In this document: one piece after another, positions 34,066 to 44,312 of the stretch | How the letters are laid out: every line of letters starts with the position of its first letter | Numbering within the stretch: position 1 is the stretch's first letter | DNA from: Areca catechu | Taxonomy: Eukaryota; Streptophyta; Magnoliopsida; Arecales; Arecaceae | Assembly (NCBI GenBank): GCA_021397845.1 | Contig: CM038038.1 | Span: 69,982,748 to 70,046,747, forward strand | Length of the DNA stretch: 64,000 nucleotides | Reading direction: 5' to 3' | Position numbers and translations under genes: made by a program | Notes under the pieces: generated by a model | Databases searched by the model: none | Told to the model about the DNA's origin: nothing | The model's input: only the letters and a program-made list of their open reading frames with translations

Positions 34066-35145
34066 CTAGTTTAATTCATCATGCATGGCCATCATCCAAT
34101 TTGGATCACATTCAGCCTCTTCTAAACTATGTGGTTCAATTTGTGAGACAAAGGCTAGGTAGTCATGTGCATCTCTATGTGCAGCCCTAGTCCTAACAAC
34201 ATTAGAAGGATCACCACTAATTAGATCTTTAGGATATGAAGTTACGTACCTCCATTCTTTTGGTAAATCAGTATGATCCTTGCTTACCACTTCATTTTCA
34301 TCTTGTGTTGGCTTGTCTTGAATGCTTAGATCTTCCATCTCCTTTTGTAGTGTACCTACATCATTATCTACGCACTCATCTTTTCTAGATGGTGAGAGGT
34401 TAGCTTCATCAAAAATAACATGAATTGACTCTTCAATAGTAAGAGTCCTCTTATTAAACACTCTATATGCTTTGCTATGTAGTGATAACCAAGGAATATA
34501 GATTCATCATATTTTGCATCAAATTTTTCTAGGTTATCTTTACCATTATTCAACACAAAGCATTTACACCCAAAAACATGAAAGTAATTAATATTTGGTT
34601 TTCTTCCATTCCAAAGCTCATAGGGGGTTTTCTTTGAAATTGGGCATATTAAAACTTGGTTTAATATGTAATAGGCAATGTTCACTGCTTCTGCACAAAA
34701 GTACCTTGGAAGATTATCTTTACACAACATGGTTCGGGCCATTTCTTCTAAAGTCATATTTTTTTCTCTCCACAATACTATTTTATTGTAGTGTTCTAGG
34801 AGTGGAGAAGTTGTAATCAATACCGTACTCAGTGCAATATTCATCAAAAAATTGATTTTGAAATTCAGTTCCATGATCACTTCTTATAGAAATAACAGAC
34901 ATATTTTTCTCATTTGAAACCTTCTTATGAAATTTTCAAAATACATCAAAGGTCTCATCTTTATGTGTAATAAATAATATCCATGTGAATCTAGAAAAGT
35001 CATCTACAATCACAAGGCCATATTTTATACCTCCTAGGCTTGTGATCCTAGTTGGTCCAAATAAGTCCATGTGAAGTAGCTCAAGGGATCTAGTAGTTGA
35101 GATAACATTTTTTGATTTAAAACTCCTCCTAGTTTGTTTGCCTAA
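34066..35145 (-). pseudogene. SIRE-like integrase core, C-terminus and linker
   Basis: The frame 34368-34880 contains the distal integrase: SKKTPYELWNGRKPNINYFH (GKKP-type motif) and VFGCKCFVLNN. The catalytic D,D-35-E region is upstream (about 34780-35100), readable in pieces as the H-M-D-L-F-G-P, D-H-G-T-E-F and V-E-R-K blocks, with a frameshift near 34880. 34066-34461 is the acidic linker to reverse transcriptase, ending in the S-L-E-E-A block before RT. The multiple frame breaks mean it is not functional. Confidence 0.65.
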
Positions 35146-35718
35146 TTAACAAGCATCACATATATAATCAAGATCAACTTTAAAATGTAGCAAACCTCTA
35201 ACTAGATTCTTTGAGATTAATTTAGCAATGGTATGCATGCTAGCATGACCTAATCGTCTATGCCATAATAAATAAGACTCCTTGGTCTTAGCATTCATTG
35301 CAACTAGGCTGGAACTACTGGTCATGGCTAGATCATTTAGATCTACCACGTAGATGGTTCCAAGTCTATGACCAATAAATTTGTTACTAGAGTCAAGAGA
35401 GTTAGTTACTATACACATAGATGATTCAAAGATAACCTTAAAGCCTTTATCACAAAGTTGACTGATACTTAGTAAATTATGCTTCAATTTATCTACTAGT
35501 AGCACATCTTCAATAAAAGTGCAGGGGGTTATTTTAATCTTATCGATTCTGATGATTTTCCTTTTGCCATTATCATCGAAAGTAACCAATCCTCCTTCTT
35601 TCATTTGTAGGGTGATGAACTGATCTTTGTCACCCGTCATATGCCTTGAACAGCCACTATCATGATACCATCTTTTCTTCAATTTGTGGGCTGCAAGACA
35701 GTCCTGCAAAATAATCAA
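35146..35718 (-). pseudogene. SIRE-like protease and integrase zinc-binding domain
   Basis: An open frame of 190 codons: protease active-site segment W-Y-H-D-S-G-C-S-R-H-M (Asp at residue 20) and the HHCC zinc-binding domain of integrase beginning L-L-W-H-R-R-L-G-H (about residues 151-159) and ending C-D-A-C. These are the standard domains that follow gag in copia elements. Both motifs look intact within this stretch. Confidence 0.75.
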
Positions 35719-35786
35719 TGAGTGATTTTAGGTACCCAAACTAACTTGGGTCCTTTAGGGTTAGCAAAATTGGTTCCTTTTGGAAC

Positions 35787-37591
35787 CTAAACAGTTTTAT
35801 ATTTTAATGTATCAATTTTGGAACTTTTCAATGAATTGCATTGATAAGATTTATGCCCAAATCTATGACATGGATAACAAACAATTTTATCATTTGTGAA
35901 CGATGCATGCTTTGAAGCTTTAAAAGATGTAGTAATGGATATGTTTGGTTTGAATGATTTTTGAACAGAATTCTTAGGAACATACTTCAAGCCATTTGAA
36001 ACAGAATTCGATGGAAAAGCTTTTTGAAATTATGCATTTGAAGCTGAAGCTTTTGAAGAAACAAATTTTGTTGCTGAAATTCCTTTAGCATTTAAAGCAT
36101 TAAATCCAATTCTAGCTTTGCTTTCTGAATCTCTTTGCTCATTCAGAATTAGCTCAAGCTTATTGGAACTCAAGATAAGTTTTTCTACTAAAGGCTTAAG
36201 CTTTTCTACCTCCTTTTTCAAATCATCATTTTCGGCAACTAAAACTTTGTTTATCTCATTTAAAGCATTTTTTTATTTTTCAAAGCAATAACATTATCAT
36301 TAAAGATATTTAGTTCCTTTTGCAAAATGTTATTCTTTTCAAAAATTTCATCCTTGTCTTTTAGTTAAAAATCATTTTGTTTCTTTAAGGATTTGATTTT
36401 AAACCCAGCTTTCTTGAATTCAATAAGCAAATCATGAAATGCAGAATTCAATTCATTATATGTAAATTCGGTTTGAAGCTCAAGGGATGATACCTCATTT
36501 TCAAGACCCAATAAACATAAATTCATAGATTTCATGGTCTCTTCTTCTTCATTAGATGAGGATGCTTCGCTGTCGCTCCACATCGCTACCATAGCTCTCT
36601 TTTTCTTTTTCTTGAAATTCTTTTTCAGCAATGGACAATCTGGTCGAATGTGCTCTGGTTTTTTACATTCATAGCATACAGGCACTTCTTTTTCTTTTGC
36701 TTTTTCCTTGTCCCTTTCTTTGTTGTATTCTTTATTCTTGTGGAATTTCCTATAGTTTCTTCTTTTTCATCTTCCCAAGAATTTCTTGAATCTCCTAACG
36801 ACCATGGCAACATCTTCATCTTCCATGTCGCTTTCAGTAGAGGAGCATTTATCTTCCGATTCATCATCTTTTCTTGAATCCATAGCAGTTTTGAAGGCAA
36901 TAGATTTCTTCTTCTTTTGATCATCCTTAGTTATGTGCTGCATTGTCAGTTCATTTGTGATGAGAGATCCTAGAAGTTCATCCAATAGTACGGTATTCAA
37001 ATCTTTCGCTTCCTAGATGGTGATCACTTTTGGATCCCACTTGTTTGGAGGAGATCTTAAGATCTTCTATACGAAGTTTGCATTAGAATATACCCTGCCA
37101 AGACTTTTTAAGCCATTAATAATATCAGTGAAACATGAAAACATAGCATAGATTATTTCATTAGGTTCCATTTTGAATAATTCGTAACTATGCACAAGAA
37201 GATTAATTTTTGAAGACTTCACTTGAGAAGTTCCTTCGTAGGTCATCTCAAGTTTATCCTAAATTTTTTTTGTAGAGGAGCAAATAAAAATTTGATTAAA
37301 CTCATTACTATCCAAAGCATAATATAACAAGTTCATTACTTTGGCATTTAACTCACCCATTTTCATGTCATGTTCGTCCTAATGCTCTTCAGGTTTTGGA
37401 ACATCCACTCCATCAATTTTAACCATGGGGATATAAGGACCCTTTAGAATGACATTTCATAACTGAAAATCACCTGCTTGAACATAAATTTTCATTCTAG
37501 CTTTCCAGTATGCATAATTTATACCAGTGAAGAGTGGATGTCTATTAGTTGATTGGCCTTCAGCTAAGGACGTACTCATTGGATGAGCCAT
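35787..37591 (-). pseudogene. SIRE-like gag
   Basis: The gag start is at 37591 (Met-Ala-His-Pro), 28 nt from the primer site on the internal side. The N-terminal domain carries the family's L-F-x-G-I-N-Y-x-Y-W-K motif (about 37520-37555). Stops interrupt it at several points down to about 37000. The basic, acidic and serine-rich central part follows (36767-37000). A first zinc knuckle CYECKKPEHIRPDC (frame 36365-36685) has Glu in place of the usual Gly. Next comes a long coiled-coil-like region (36030-36360), then a second knuckle CYPCHRFGHKSYQC (35787-35990). Two knuckles with a helical spacer are typical of SIRE-type gag. Confidence 0.7.
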
Positions 37592-37618
37592 CAATCTTTA
37601 CTCTTATGTATTCAGAGA

Positions 37619-37634
37619 TACTGCTCTAATACCA
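37619..37634 (-). other. primer-binding site of SIRE-like element
   Basis: On the minus strand CTGGTATTAGAGCAGT, matching the initiator Met-tRNA site except C to T at one base. It lies two bases from the LTR edge at 37637. Confidence 0.7.
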
Positions 37635-37636
37635 GT

Positions 37637-37971
37637 TGTTGCCCAAGTAGCTATCCAAGAGGGGGGTGAATTAAAAATTTAAAAAACTTAAATAGATAAT
37701 GTGCAATTAAAAACTCCTTTTAAAGTATTAGGTGCTGTGGTAGATTAATAACTTGCAGAAGCTAAAGAAGATTAAAGAATCACAACACAAACACACAAAA
37801 ATTTATAGTGGTTCAGAGGAACCCAGCTCCTACGTCCACAACCCAAGATACCACTTGGGATTTTCACTATATTCACACCCGGATATAGTAGAATTATTTT
37901 ACAGGATCACAATCCAAAACCTCTACACTTTGGTTTTAATGGGATCACCATAGAAAACCCAACACCCTTTA
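37637..37971 (-). repeat. 5' LTR of SIRE-like element, first piece
   Basis: Matches 28172-28492 of the 3' LTR and stops at AACACCCTTT where the CV2 LTR begins. Confidence 0.7.
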
Positions 37972-39179
37972 TGATGGGAGATAAATTTGATGAAATGGGT
38001 GCATGGAGATGTGATCTACTTACCTAGTAATAACATACTAGCATTAGAGCTCCAGATATGGTCAGATTCATGGGTGGAAGGGATGAAGAATTTCGAGCTA
38101 GGAACTAGGTGAGTAGAAAATTTGACACCCTTATGCAAGCTTCCTTTCAAAAAAAATAAAAGAGAAGATCTAAGGGTATGGAAACCCTCAAACTAGGCTA
38201 AGCAACCTTTAAGATCTCAGATCTAAGGATCAAGAGAATCTTTTCCCAATAATGAAGAGAAATCAAAGCTCAAGTGGAAGGGAATCATTCACCACTCAAA
38301 AAATTGAAGGCTAGAGACAAGATCTACGCTCCCTTCTTGGATTCACCATTGGAGCTTTGATCCATGGCATTGAGCCTTCATCATCATCTTCAAATCACCA
38401 AGAAGAACCCACAAAGAGTCAAGGTAAATCAAAATTCAAAGAAATTAAGAGAAACAAAGGAAGGAATCAACAAGAGAAGTGAAGAGAGTTGCTGGAAATT
38501 TTGGGCAGCACTTCCTCTTCTTCTTGGACTACTTGGATCTTGTGTAGAAGAACTTAGGAATGGAACTATGGCTCTTCAAACTCAAAGCACTCACTCCAAT
38601 TTAAGATCAAACTCAACACTTCAACTCAAAATCAAGGAAAGCAATAAAAATTCTATGAAGAACTTAAGAGAACTTGGCAAGACGAAAGAGAACTCAAACA
38701 AGGAAACTTTCATTCATTTAAAATCATTCAATGCTTTACAAGAGGAGGCCTTGGTCCTATTTATAGGCCAAGGGCAGCTATCATGGGTGGGTTAAGGAGC
38801 CAGCTAATTCAGATTTAGTTGGTAATTAATTACATGATTAGTTCCTAGTCAAACTAATCATAACAAGAGAAAGTCCTAGAAGATCCATTTGGCGCCATCT
38901 CCTTGCAACACTTGTCTTCATCTAATCCTTCCACATGTTCTTTAAGATTTGGTTTTTCAATTAGGCTTCAAGGTAGAAGATTTCTTCATAGCTTGGCCGG
39001 CCCATGGGCTTGGAAAAGGAATCTTCACTTGATTTTGGCTTTAAACAATTCAATCTTGCTTCATGGAATTAGGAGTCTTCAAGAGGTGCTTCATACATTT
39101 GTGGAAACCTAAAAAAAATGAAAGATTGGACTACAACTGAAGATTATTAGTTTGTAATTTCTTTCTCTTGCCAATGTCA
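37972..39179 (-). repeat. 3' LTR of CV2
   Basis: Plus-strand edges TGATGGGAGATA and CCAATGTCA; minus-strand TATA box CCTATAAATA at 38758-38767. It is a different subfamily from CV1 but with shared blocks (for example ATCCATGGCAT and the motifs around it). Confidence 0.75.
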
Positions 39180-39847
39180 ATAATTCTCCCTGGATGGAAA
39201 GAACTCGGCCCTGACAAGTATGGATCATTTTGGCTTTGGTAGTATTCCAGTATATCTGGATTGATCCTTTGTAGTTCTTCTTGAGTGATCCATGAATCTT
39301 TAGAATCAGGTCTGCCTAGCCAATGGACCAAGTATTGGTAATCTTTATTCCGGGTAGTGACAATCTTGTCATCTATGACCCTTTCCATTCTTTCTCCCCG
39401 CTTTGGTAGTGTGGCTGGGGGGCACTCTAGGGTTGGTTCACTCTCAAGGGATGGATCAGGTTCTAGGAACTCACTGAAAATCATTGTGGGCTTCTTATAT
39501 CCTACCAGATCTAAGATATTTAAAGTAGAGCTAATGCCATTGTCAGAAGGTAGGTCCAGCACATAAGCATTAGGTCATATTCTTTTTATTATTTTGAAAG
39601 GACCTGCACCATGGGCATGGAGTTTCTTCATAGTTCCCGGTGAAAACTATTCAGGTTTTAGCCTGATCATTATAAAGTCCCCTACTTGAAATTCTTTAGC
39701 CTTTCTATGAGAATCAACCATATGCTTGTAGCTCTCATTGCTCATTTGAATTTTTTTGCTAATCTTTCTGTGCAAATCCCTAAGATGTTGTGCATATGAT
39801 TCAGCAGACTTATGCATGGATGACACCAAATGACAAAACAAACTCAA
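39131..39847 (-). pseudogene. CV2 integrase C-terminus and chromodomain
   Basis: The frame 39647-39847 has the integrase end (a leucine/lysine helix, then FQVGDFIMIRLKPE). The frame 39131-39562 (143 codons, reaching into the LTR) has ISSTLNILDLVGYKKP and then an apparently complete chromodomain: RVIDDKIVTTRNKDYQYLVH, then WLGRP, then DSWITQEELQRI. One frame break (near 39600) separates the two. Chromodomains in Ty3/gypsy integrases bind histone marks and bias insertion. A preserved chromodomain without an integrase core is the notable point. Confidence 0.7.
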
Positions 39848-39958
39848 ATGATACTAAAACAAAAGACAAGCTCAAATGGGCTTTCTTAACTAATGACTGA
39901 ACTTTATTGTTGGCTGTGAAACAAAAGCTCATAATTTCCAATCTTCCCTTAAAGGCTT

Positions 39959-41266
39959 CTAAGACTCTTGCACAATCTTTAGGCAAGTGGTAGTAAATCT
40001 TAATTTGGCTCCCAACATATACCATAGAGTCTTAAGAAAGTAACTATTGAATATCACTAGGAACAGATCAATGGTATGGTGGATGTCCCAAGCAGATGGA
40101 ATAGGAGAGTGAATGATACGTAGTGGTGGATCATGATGATGGATGTTCAAAAATGATAGATCAAGGATAGAAAAACTATTGGGGAATACATATCGTAGGT
40201 TCTTCAAAGGCTCTACAACTTCTTGGGAATGATTTGTAGGGGTTTGTTCTTGGATTTTCCTGATGGTCAATATCCCAATATATGATCCTTCATTAATCTC
40301 TAGATGTAAATCCTTCACATTGATTATTTCTGGGTCCTCTATTATTTCCTTGGATTGCTCTTCATGGTTTTGTCCCTGGATTTCATTTTCTTTAAGTTGA
40401 TTATTCCCATTGTTGATTTTCTTAGGCAGGGTAATTATTTTATCCTCAAGCAAATTGTTCTTGTTTATATTCATCCACTAAGTCAGACTGAGCTTTATAG
40501 ACTTCTTCCTTAAATCCTTCATCATGTTCAGTGGATTCTTTCTTTAATTCCTTAGTTGGACAAGATTTATATTCTATTTCTTCCTTGAGTACTTCAAGAG
40601 GTTCAGGAGATTTTTTCTTTAATTCTTTCATAGGTTTAGTCTCTTCTTCATCTCTCTCATACTCATTGAATTTAACAATATATTTAAGCATGGTTTTATC
40701 ATCTTGTCTCAATTTGTACCATTGATTTGGAAGATTTTACTTATGAGGTTTGTTTAGGTAGTTTTCCCTCAACTTACTCTTCATATCTCTCCAAGTAATT
40801 ATTTTATCCCCACTATAATAACTTTTATACTCAACATGTGCCCAATATGACTTAGCATGTCGGACTAGCTTTAATTTGGCAAATTGACACATCCTTTCTT
40901 CCAACATTTCATCAAACTCAAAGTACTGATCCATTTTCTTCTCTCAATTGACATACACTTCAGGGTTTCCATCAAAAGTGGGTGCATAGGATCGATTGCT
41001 CCTAAAGACTCTCTCCTCCTGATCTACAAAGCCTTGACAGGGGTATCTAAGTTTATATTCAGGGGTGAGATCATGACAATGGACTCTTGGATCAATAGGA
41101 GGTGATTTAGGATTAGTATGGTTCAAGCAATCTTTTTTGATGTTCCCGATTTGATTATTCACTTGCCCTAACTCTTTGTTCATTGATCATAATTGTTTAG
41201 TTAGAGTATCAAATTTTTTAGTCAGGGTCCTCATAAATAATTCAAGATTGGGGTCCATGGATAAAT
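39959..41266 (-). pseudogene. CV2 gag
   Basis: Readable in four pieces. 40944-41183: N-terminal helix then D-P-R-V-H-C-H-D-L-T-P-E-Y and S-Y-A-P-T-F-D-G-N-P-E. 40737-40934: capsid-like part (YFEFDEMLEERMCQFAKLKL, then W-R-D-M-K-S-K-L-R-E-N-Y-L), the conserved core of chromovirus gag. 40446-40712: lysine/glutamate-rich spacer. 39959-40474: acidic tail that runs through an H-T-I-D-L segment (edge of reverse transcriptase) into L-K-T-L-W-Y-M-L-G-A-K-L-R-F (edge of the integrase catalytic domain). The last frame thus crosses the internal deletion. Confidence 0.65.
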
Positions 41267-42588
41267 CAGACTGAGGGTGGGACTTTGATATAGAGCTTAT
41301 AGGCACAATACAACGGTAAGCAATACAATGGACAAGCAAACAAGACATAATTCTAGGGTTCCTAGACCTAAAAGTTCAAAATACAAGACTTAACTAGGTA
41401 CTACTTAAGTTTGTAATTTCCCTGTCCACTGGCCAGGTAAGAGGTGGGGTTGCAGGAGGCTCCCCCTATTTTTGCAAGGTCCTAATTAAAAACTGCAAGT
41501 CCACTTAAGGCATTTGCCATTTGACCTCTAGCCTTAGACACCAATTTCAAGGAATAAGTACAAACTCAAATAATACTTTGTCTTACCTTGCACTTGAACC
41601 CGACTTGTGGGTGTCCCTAGTTTAGGTTCCTACTTGATTTTACTTTAGGGTTAGGTCAATGAAAATATGGGTGATTGTTTTGAACTAAGGAAAGGTAATA
41701 ACCTCCTTCCCTTATGTAATATTGAATGCCCTTAGGATATTTTAAAAATTGATGCAAGCAATTTCAGCAAAACAATGAGCACAATCAACTATACCTAGCA
41801 CAAATACATGAATTTTTAACCTAATTTTAAAATTTCAAAAAATATAAATTTAAATTGAGTAATTCAAGTCTTGAAGTCTAAATCACAGTAACCAATTCTA
41901 AAACTTTAAATTTCAAAATTTAATTAGAAAATTCATCCTTGGAAGCAAAGTGGTTAAAATGTAATTTTCAGTTTCCAACTAACCTCTAGCTAACCTGAAA
42001 TGAAAATTCAAAATTCAAAATTTTAAAAATCCAAAAAGCTCAAAATATTTAGTTAGCTCTCAAATCTAAAATCTTGGATTTTAAATTTTGACTTCAAATT
42101 AATTCAAATTTTGGTTGAGAAGGTAGTTTGAAAATAGTTGCTAGAAGATTCCAACAATTTAGCTAACTCTTGATAACTTGAATTCAAATTTCAAATTCCA
42201 AGCTATAAACCTCTCTAAAATTCAAAATTCTAGTAGAAAATAACAAAAATCGATGTTTGAATCTCAAACATAAAACTTGAAAATTAAAAAAAATATTTTT
42301 ATATTTTTTTGAAAATTAAATAAAATGAAAGGCAGAAACAGAATTCTGGATGGAATTTTAGAAATGACCTAAGAACTTATATTTTTAAATCTAAAAATCA
42401 AGGAAAATATATTTTTTGAGTTATATATTTAGAATCCTAACAAACAATGGTACTGGTAAAGTATTTGTTTGGATTTTTTTGATCAATGTAAAAAATATTA
42501 AAAATCATTGAAACTTGGAAGATAGTGAGACAGAATTCCAGCAGCCTACAAAGCTTAACCTAGAACCAAAGCTCTGATACCAAAAAAT
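41267..42588 (-). other. CV2 leader with primer-binding site
   Basis: AT-rich, non-coding. The leader block at 41421-41551 is the counterpart of CV1 25941-26070. The primer site at 42571-42582 reads TGGTATCAGAGC on the minus strand, an exact Met-tRNA site, six bases from the LTR. Confidence 0.65.
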
Positions 42589-43942
42589 TGATGGGGGATG
42601 AATTTGATGAAATGGGTGTGGGGAGATGTGATATGCTTACCGAGAAACAACATACTAGCATTAAAGCTCCAGATATGGCCGGATTCATGGGTGTAAGGGA
42701 TGAAGAATTTCGAGCTAGGAACTAGGTGAGCAGAAAATCTAACACCCCTGCGCAAGCTTCCTTTCAAAAAAAATAAAAGAGAGAATCTAAGGGATGGAAA
42801 CCCTCAAACTAGGCTAATCAACCTTTAAGAACCTCATATCTAAGGATCAAGAGGGTCTTTTCCTAACAATGAAGAGAAATCAAAGTTCAAGTGGAAGGGA
42901 ATCACTCACCACTCAAAAAATTGAAGGCTAGAGACAAGATCTACACTCCCTTCTTGGATTCACCATTGGAGCTTTGATCTATGGCATGGAGCCTTCATCA
43001 TCATCTTCAAATCACCAAGAATAACCTGCAAAGACTCAAGGTAAGTCAAAATTCAAAGAAACTAAGAGTAAAAAAGGAAGGAATCAATAAAAGAAGTGAA
43101 AAGAGTTGCTGGAAATTTTGGGCAGCACTTCCTCTTCTTCTTGGACTACTTGGATCTTGTATAGAAGAACTTAGGAATGGAACTATGGCTCTTCAAACTC
43201 AAAGCACTCACTCTAATTTAACATCAAACTCAACAATCCAACTCAAAATCAAGGAAAGCACTCAAAATTCTAAGAAGAACTTAAGATAACTTGGCAAGAT
43301 GGAAGAGAACTCAAACAAGGAAACTTTCATTCACTCAAAATCATTCAATGCTTTAAAGAGGAGGCGTTGGTCCTAGTTATAGGCCAAGGGCAGCCATAAT
43401 GGGTGGGTTAATGAGCCAACTAATTCAGATTTAGTTGGTAATTAATTACATGATTAGTTCTTAGTCTAACTAATCCTAACAAGAGAAAGTCCTAGAAGCT
43501 CCATGTGGCACCATCTCCTTGCAACACTTGTCTTCATCTAATCCTTCCACATGTTCTTTAAGGTTTGGTCTTTCAATTAGGCTTCAAAGTAGAAGATTTC
43601 TTCATAGCTTGGCTGGCCCATGGGCTTGGAAAAGGAATCTTCACTTGATTTTGGCTTTAAACAATTCAATCTTGCTTCATAGAATTAGGAGTCTTCAAGA
43701 GGTGCTTCATACATTTGTGGAAACCTGAAAAATAGGAAAGATTGGACTACAACTGAAGATTATTAGGGCTTGGAAAAGGAATCTTCACTTGATTTTGGCT
43801 TTAAACAATTCAATCTTGCTTCATAGAATTAGGAGTCTTCAAGAGGTGCTTCATACATTTGTGGAAACCTGAAAAATAGGAAAGATTGGACTACAACTGA
43901 AGATTATTAGTTTGTAATTTCTTCCTCTTGCCAATGTCCTCA
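42589..43942 (-). repeat. 5' LTR of CV2
   Basis: Plus-strand edges TGATGGGGGATG and AATGTCCTCA. It equals the left LTR apart from point changes and an added tandem copy of 144 bp. Confidence 0.75.
43622..43909 (+). repeat. perfect 144-bp tandem duplication in CV2 LTR
   Basis: 43622-43765 and 43766-43909 appear identical by eye. The other LTR has a single copy. Either a recent slippage or unequal-exchange event, or an assembly artefact. Confidence 0.8.
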
Positions 43943-44312
43943 TTGTGTTGGTGTCCTCATTGTGTTGGGTCGGCTCGAGTGACTTCTTCAGGATTTTTAT
44001 AATTCAACTCAAAAAAAACTCTCACCAACACTTTTAAACTTTTCATGCACACCAACTCAAAATAAATTTAAGGCGCACACACACTCATCGAAGTAACCCT
44101 TTTTATAGATTTTTCTTTAACTTTTTCATTGGGTTCTTCTTTACGAAATAAGATTACAACACAACTCAAAATAAGAAGTAAAGATGGTAGGAGTTGAAGT
44201 TTGAACAAGTAAGTTATCCTACAAAAACTTGTAAACCACTTGAAGAGTTGTTAGAAATAAATGTGCATGCTCCAATGTTTGGTTATCATCAAAATCACTT
44301 ATGGGGTTAACA
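43943..44312 (-). repeat. 5' LTR of SIRE-like element, second piece
   Basis: From about 43955 it matches 29577-29862 of the 3' LTR (GGGTCGGCTCGAGTGACTTC onwards) and ends GGGGTTAACA at 44312. A short TCATTGTGTTGGTGTCC duplication lies at the CV2 junction. Confidence 0.65.

Larger units (their letters stand above)
37972..43942 (-). mobile_element. chromovirus-like element CV2, non-autonomous
   Basis: Complete at both ends: 3' LTR 37972-39179 (1,208 bp), integrase C-terminus plus chromodomain, gag, leader, Met-tRNA primer site, 5' LTR 42589-43942 (1,354 bp, or 1,210 without a 144-bp tandem duplication). Internal length is about 3.4 kb. Protease, reverse transcriptase, RNase H and integrase core are absent. 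It lies in the 5' LTR of the SIRE-like element. Flanks CTTTA and TTGTG do not form a target duplication. Confidence 0.75.
28172..44312 (-). mobile_element. SIRE-like copia element with envelope-like region, interrupted by CV2
   Basis: Minus-strand element. 3' LTR 28172-29862; polypurine tract 29863-29876; envelope-like region about 30700-32230; RNase H/RT/integrase/protease remnants 32611-35718; gag to 37591; primer site 37619-37634; 5' LTR 37637-37971 continuing at about 43943-44312. CV2 separates the two pieces of the 5' LTR. Relative to the 3' LTR about 1.1 kb is missing at that break. The outer flanks (ATATG left, TCCTA right) do not match, so the right end may be rearranged. The order gag-PR-IN-RT-RH identifies copia; the extra distal region, two zinc knuckles and length identify the SIRE/Maximus lineage. 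Confidence 0.75.

Noticed and set aside
38364..38795. 143-codon plus-strand frame with a hydrophobic stretch, also present as 102 codons at 42981-43289
   Set aside because: It lies antisense in both LTRs of CV2; its presence twice is explained by LTR duplication, the two versions differ in length through frame breaks, and no domain is recognisable.
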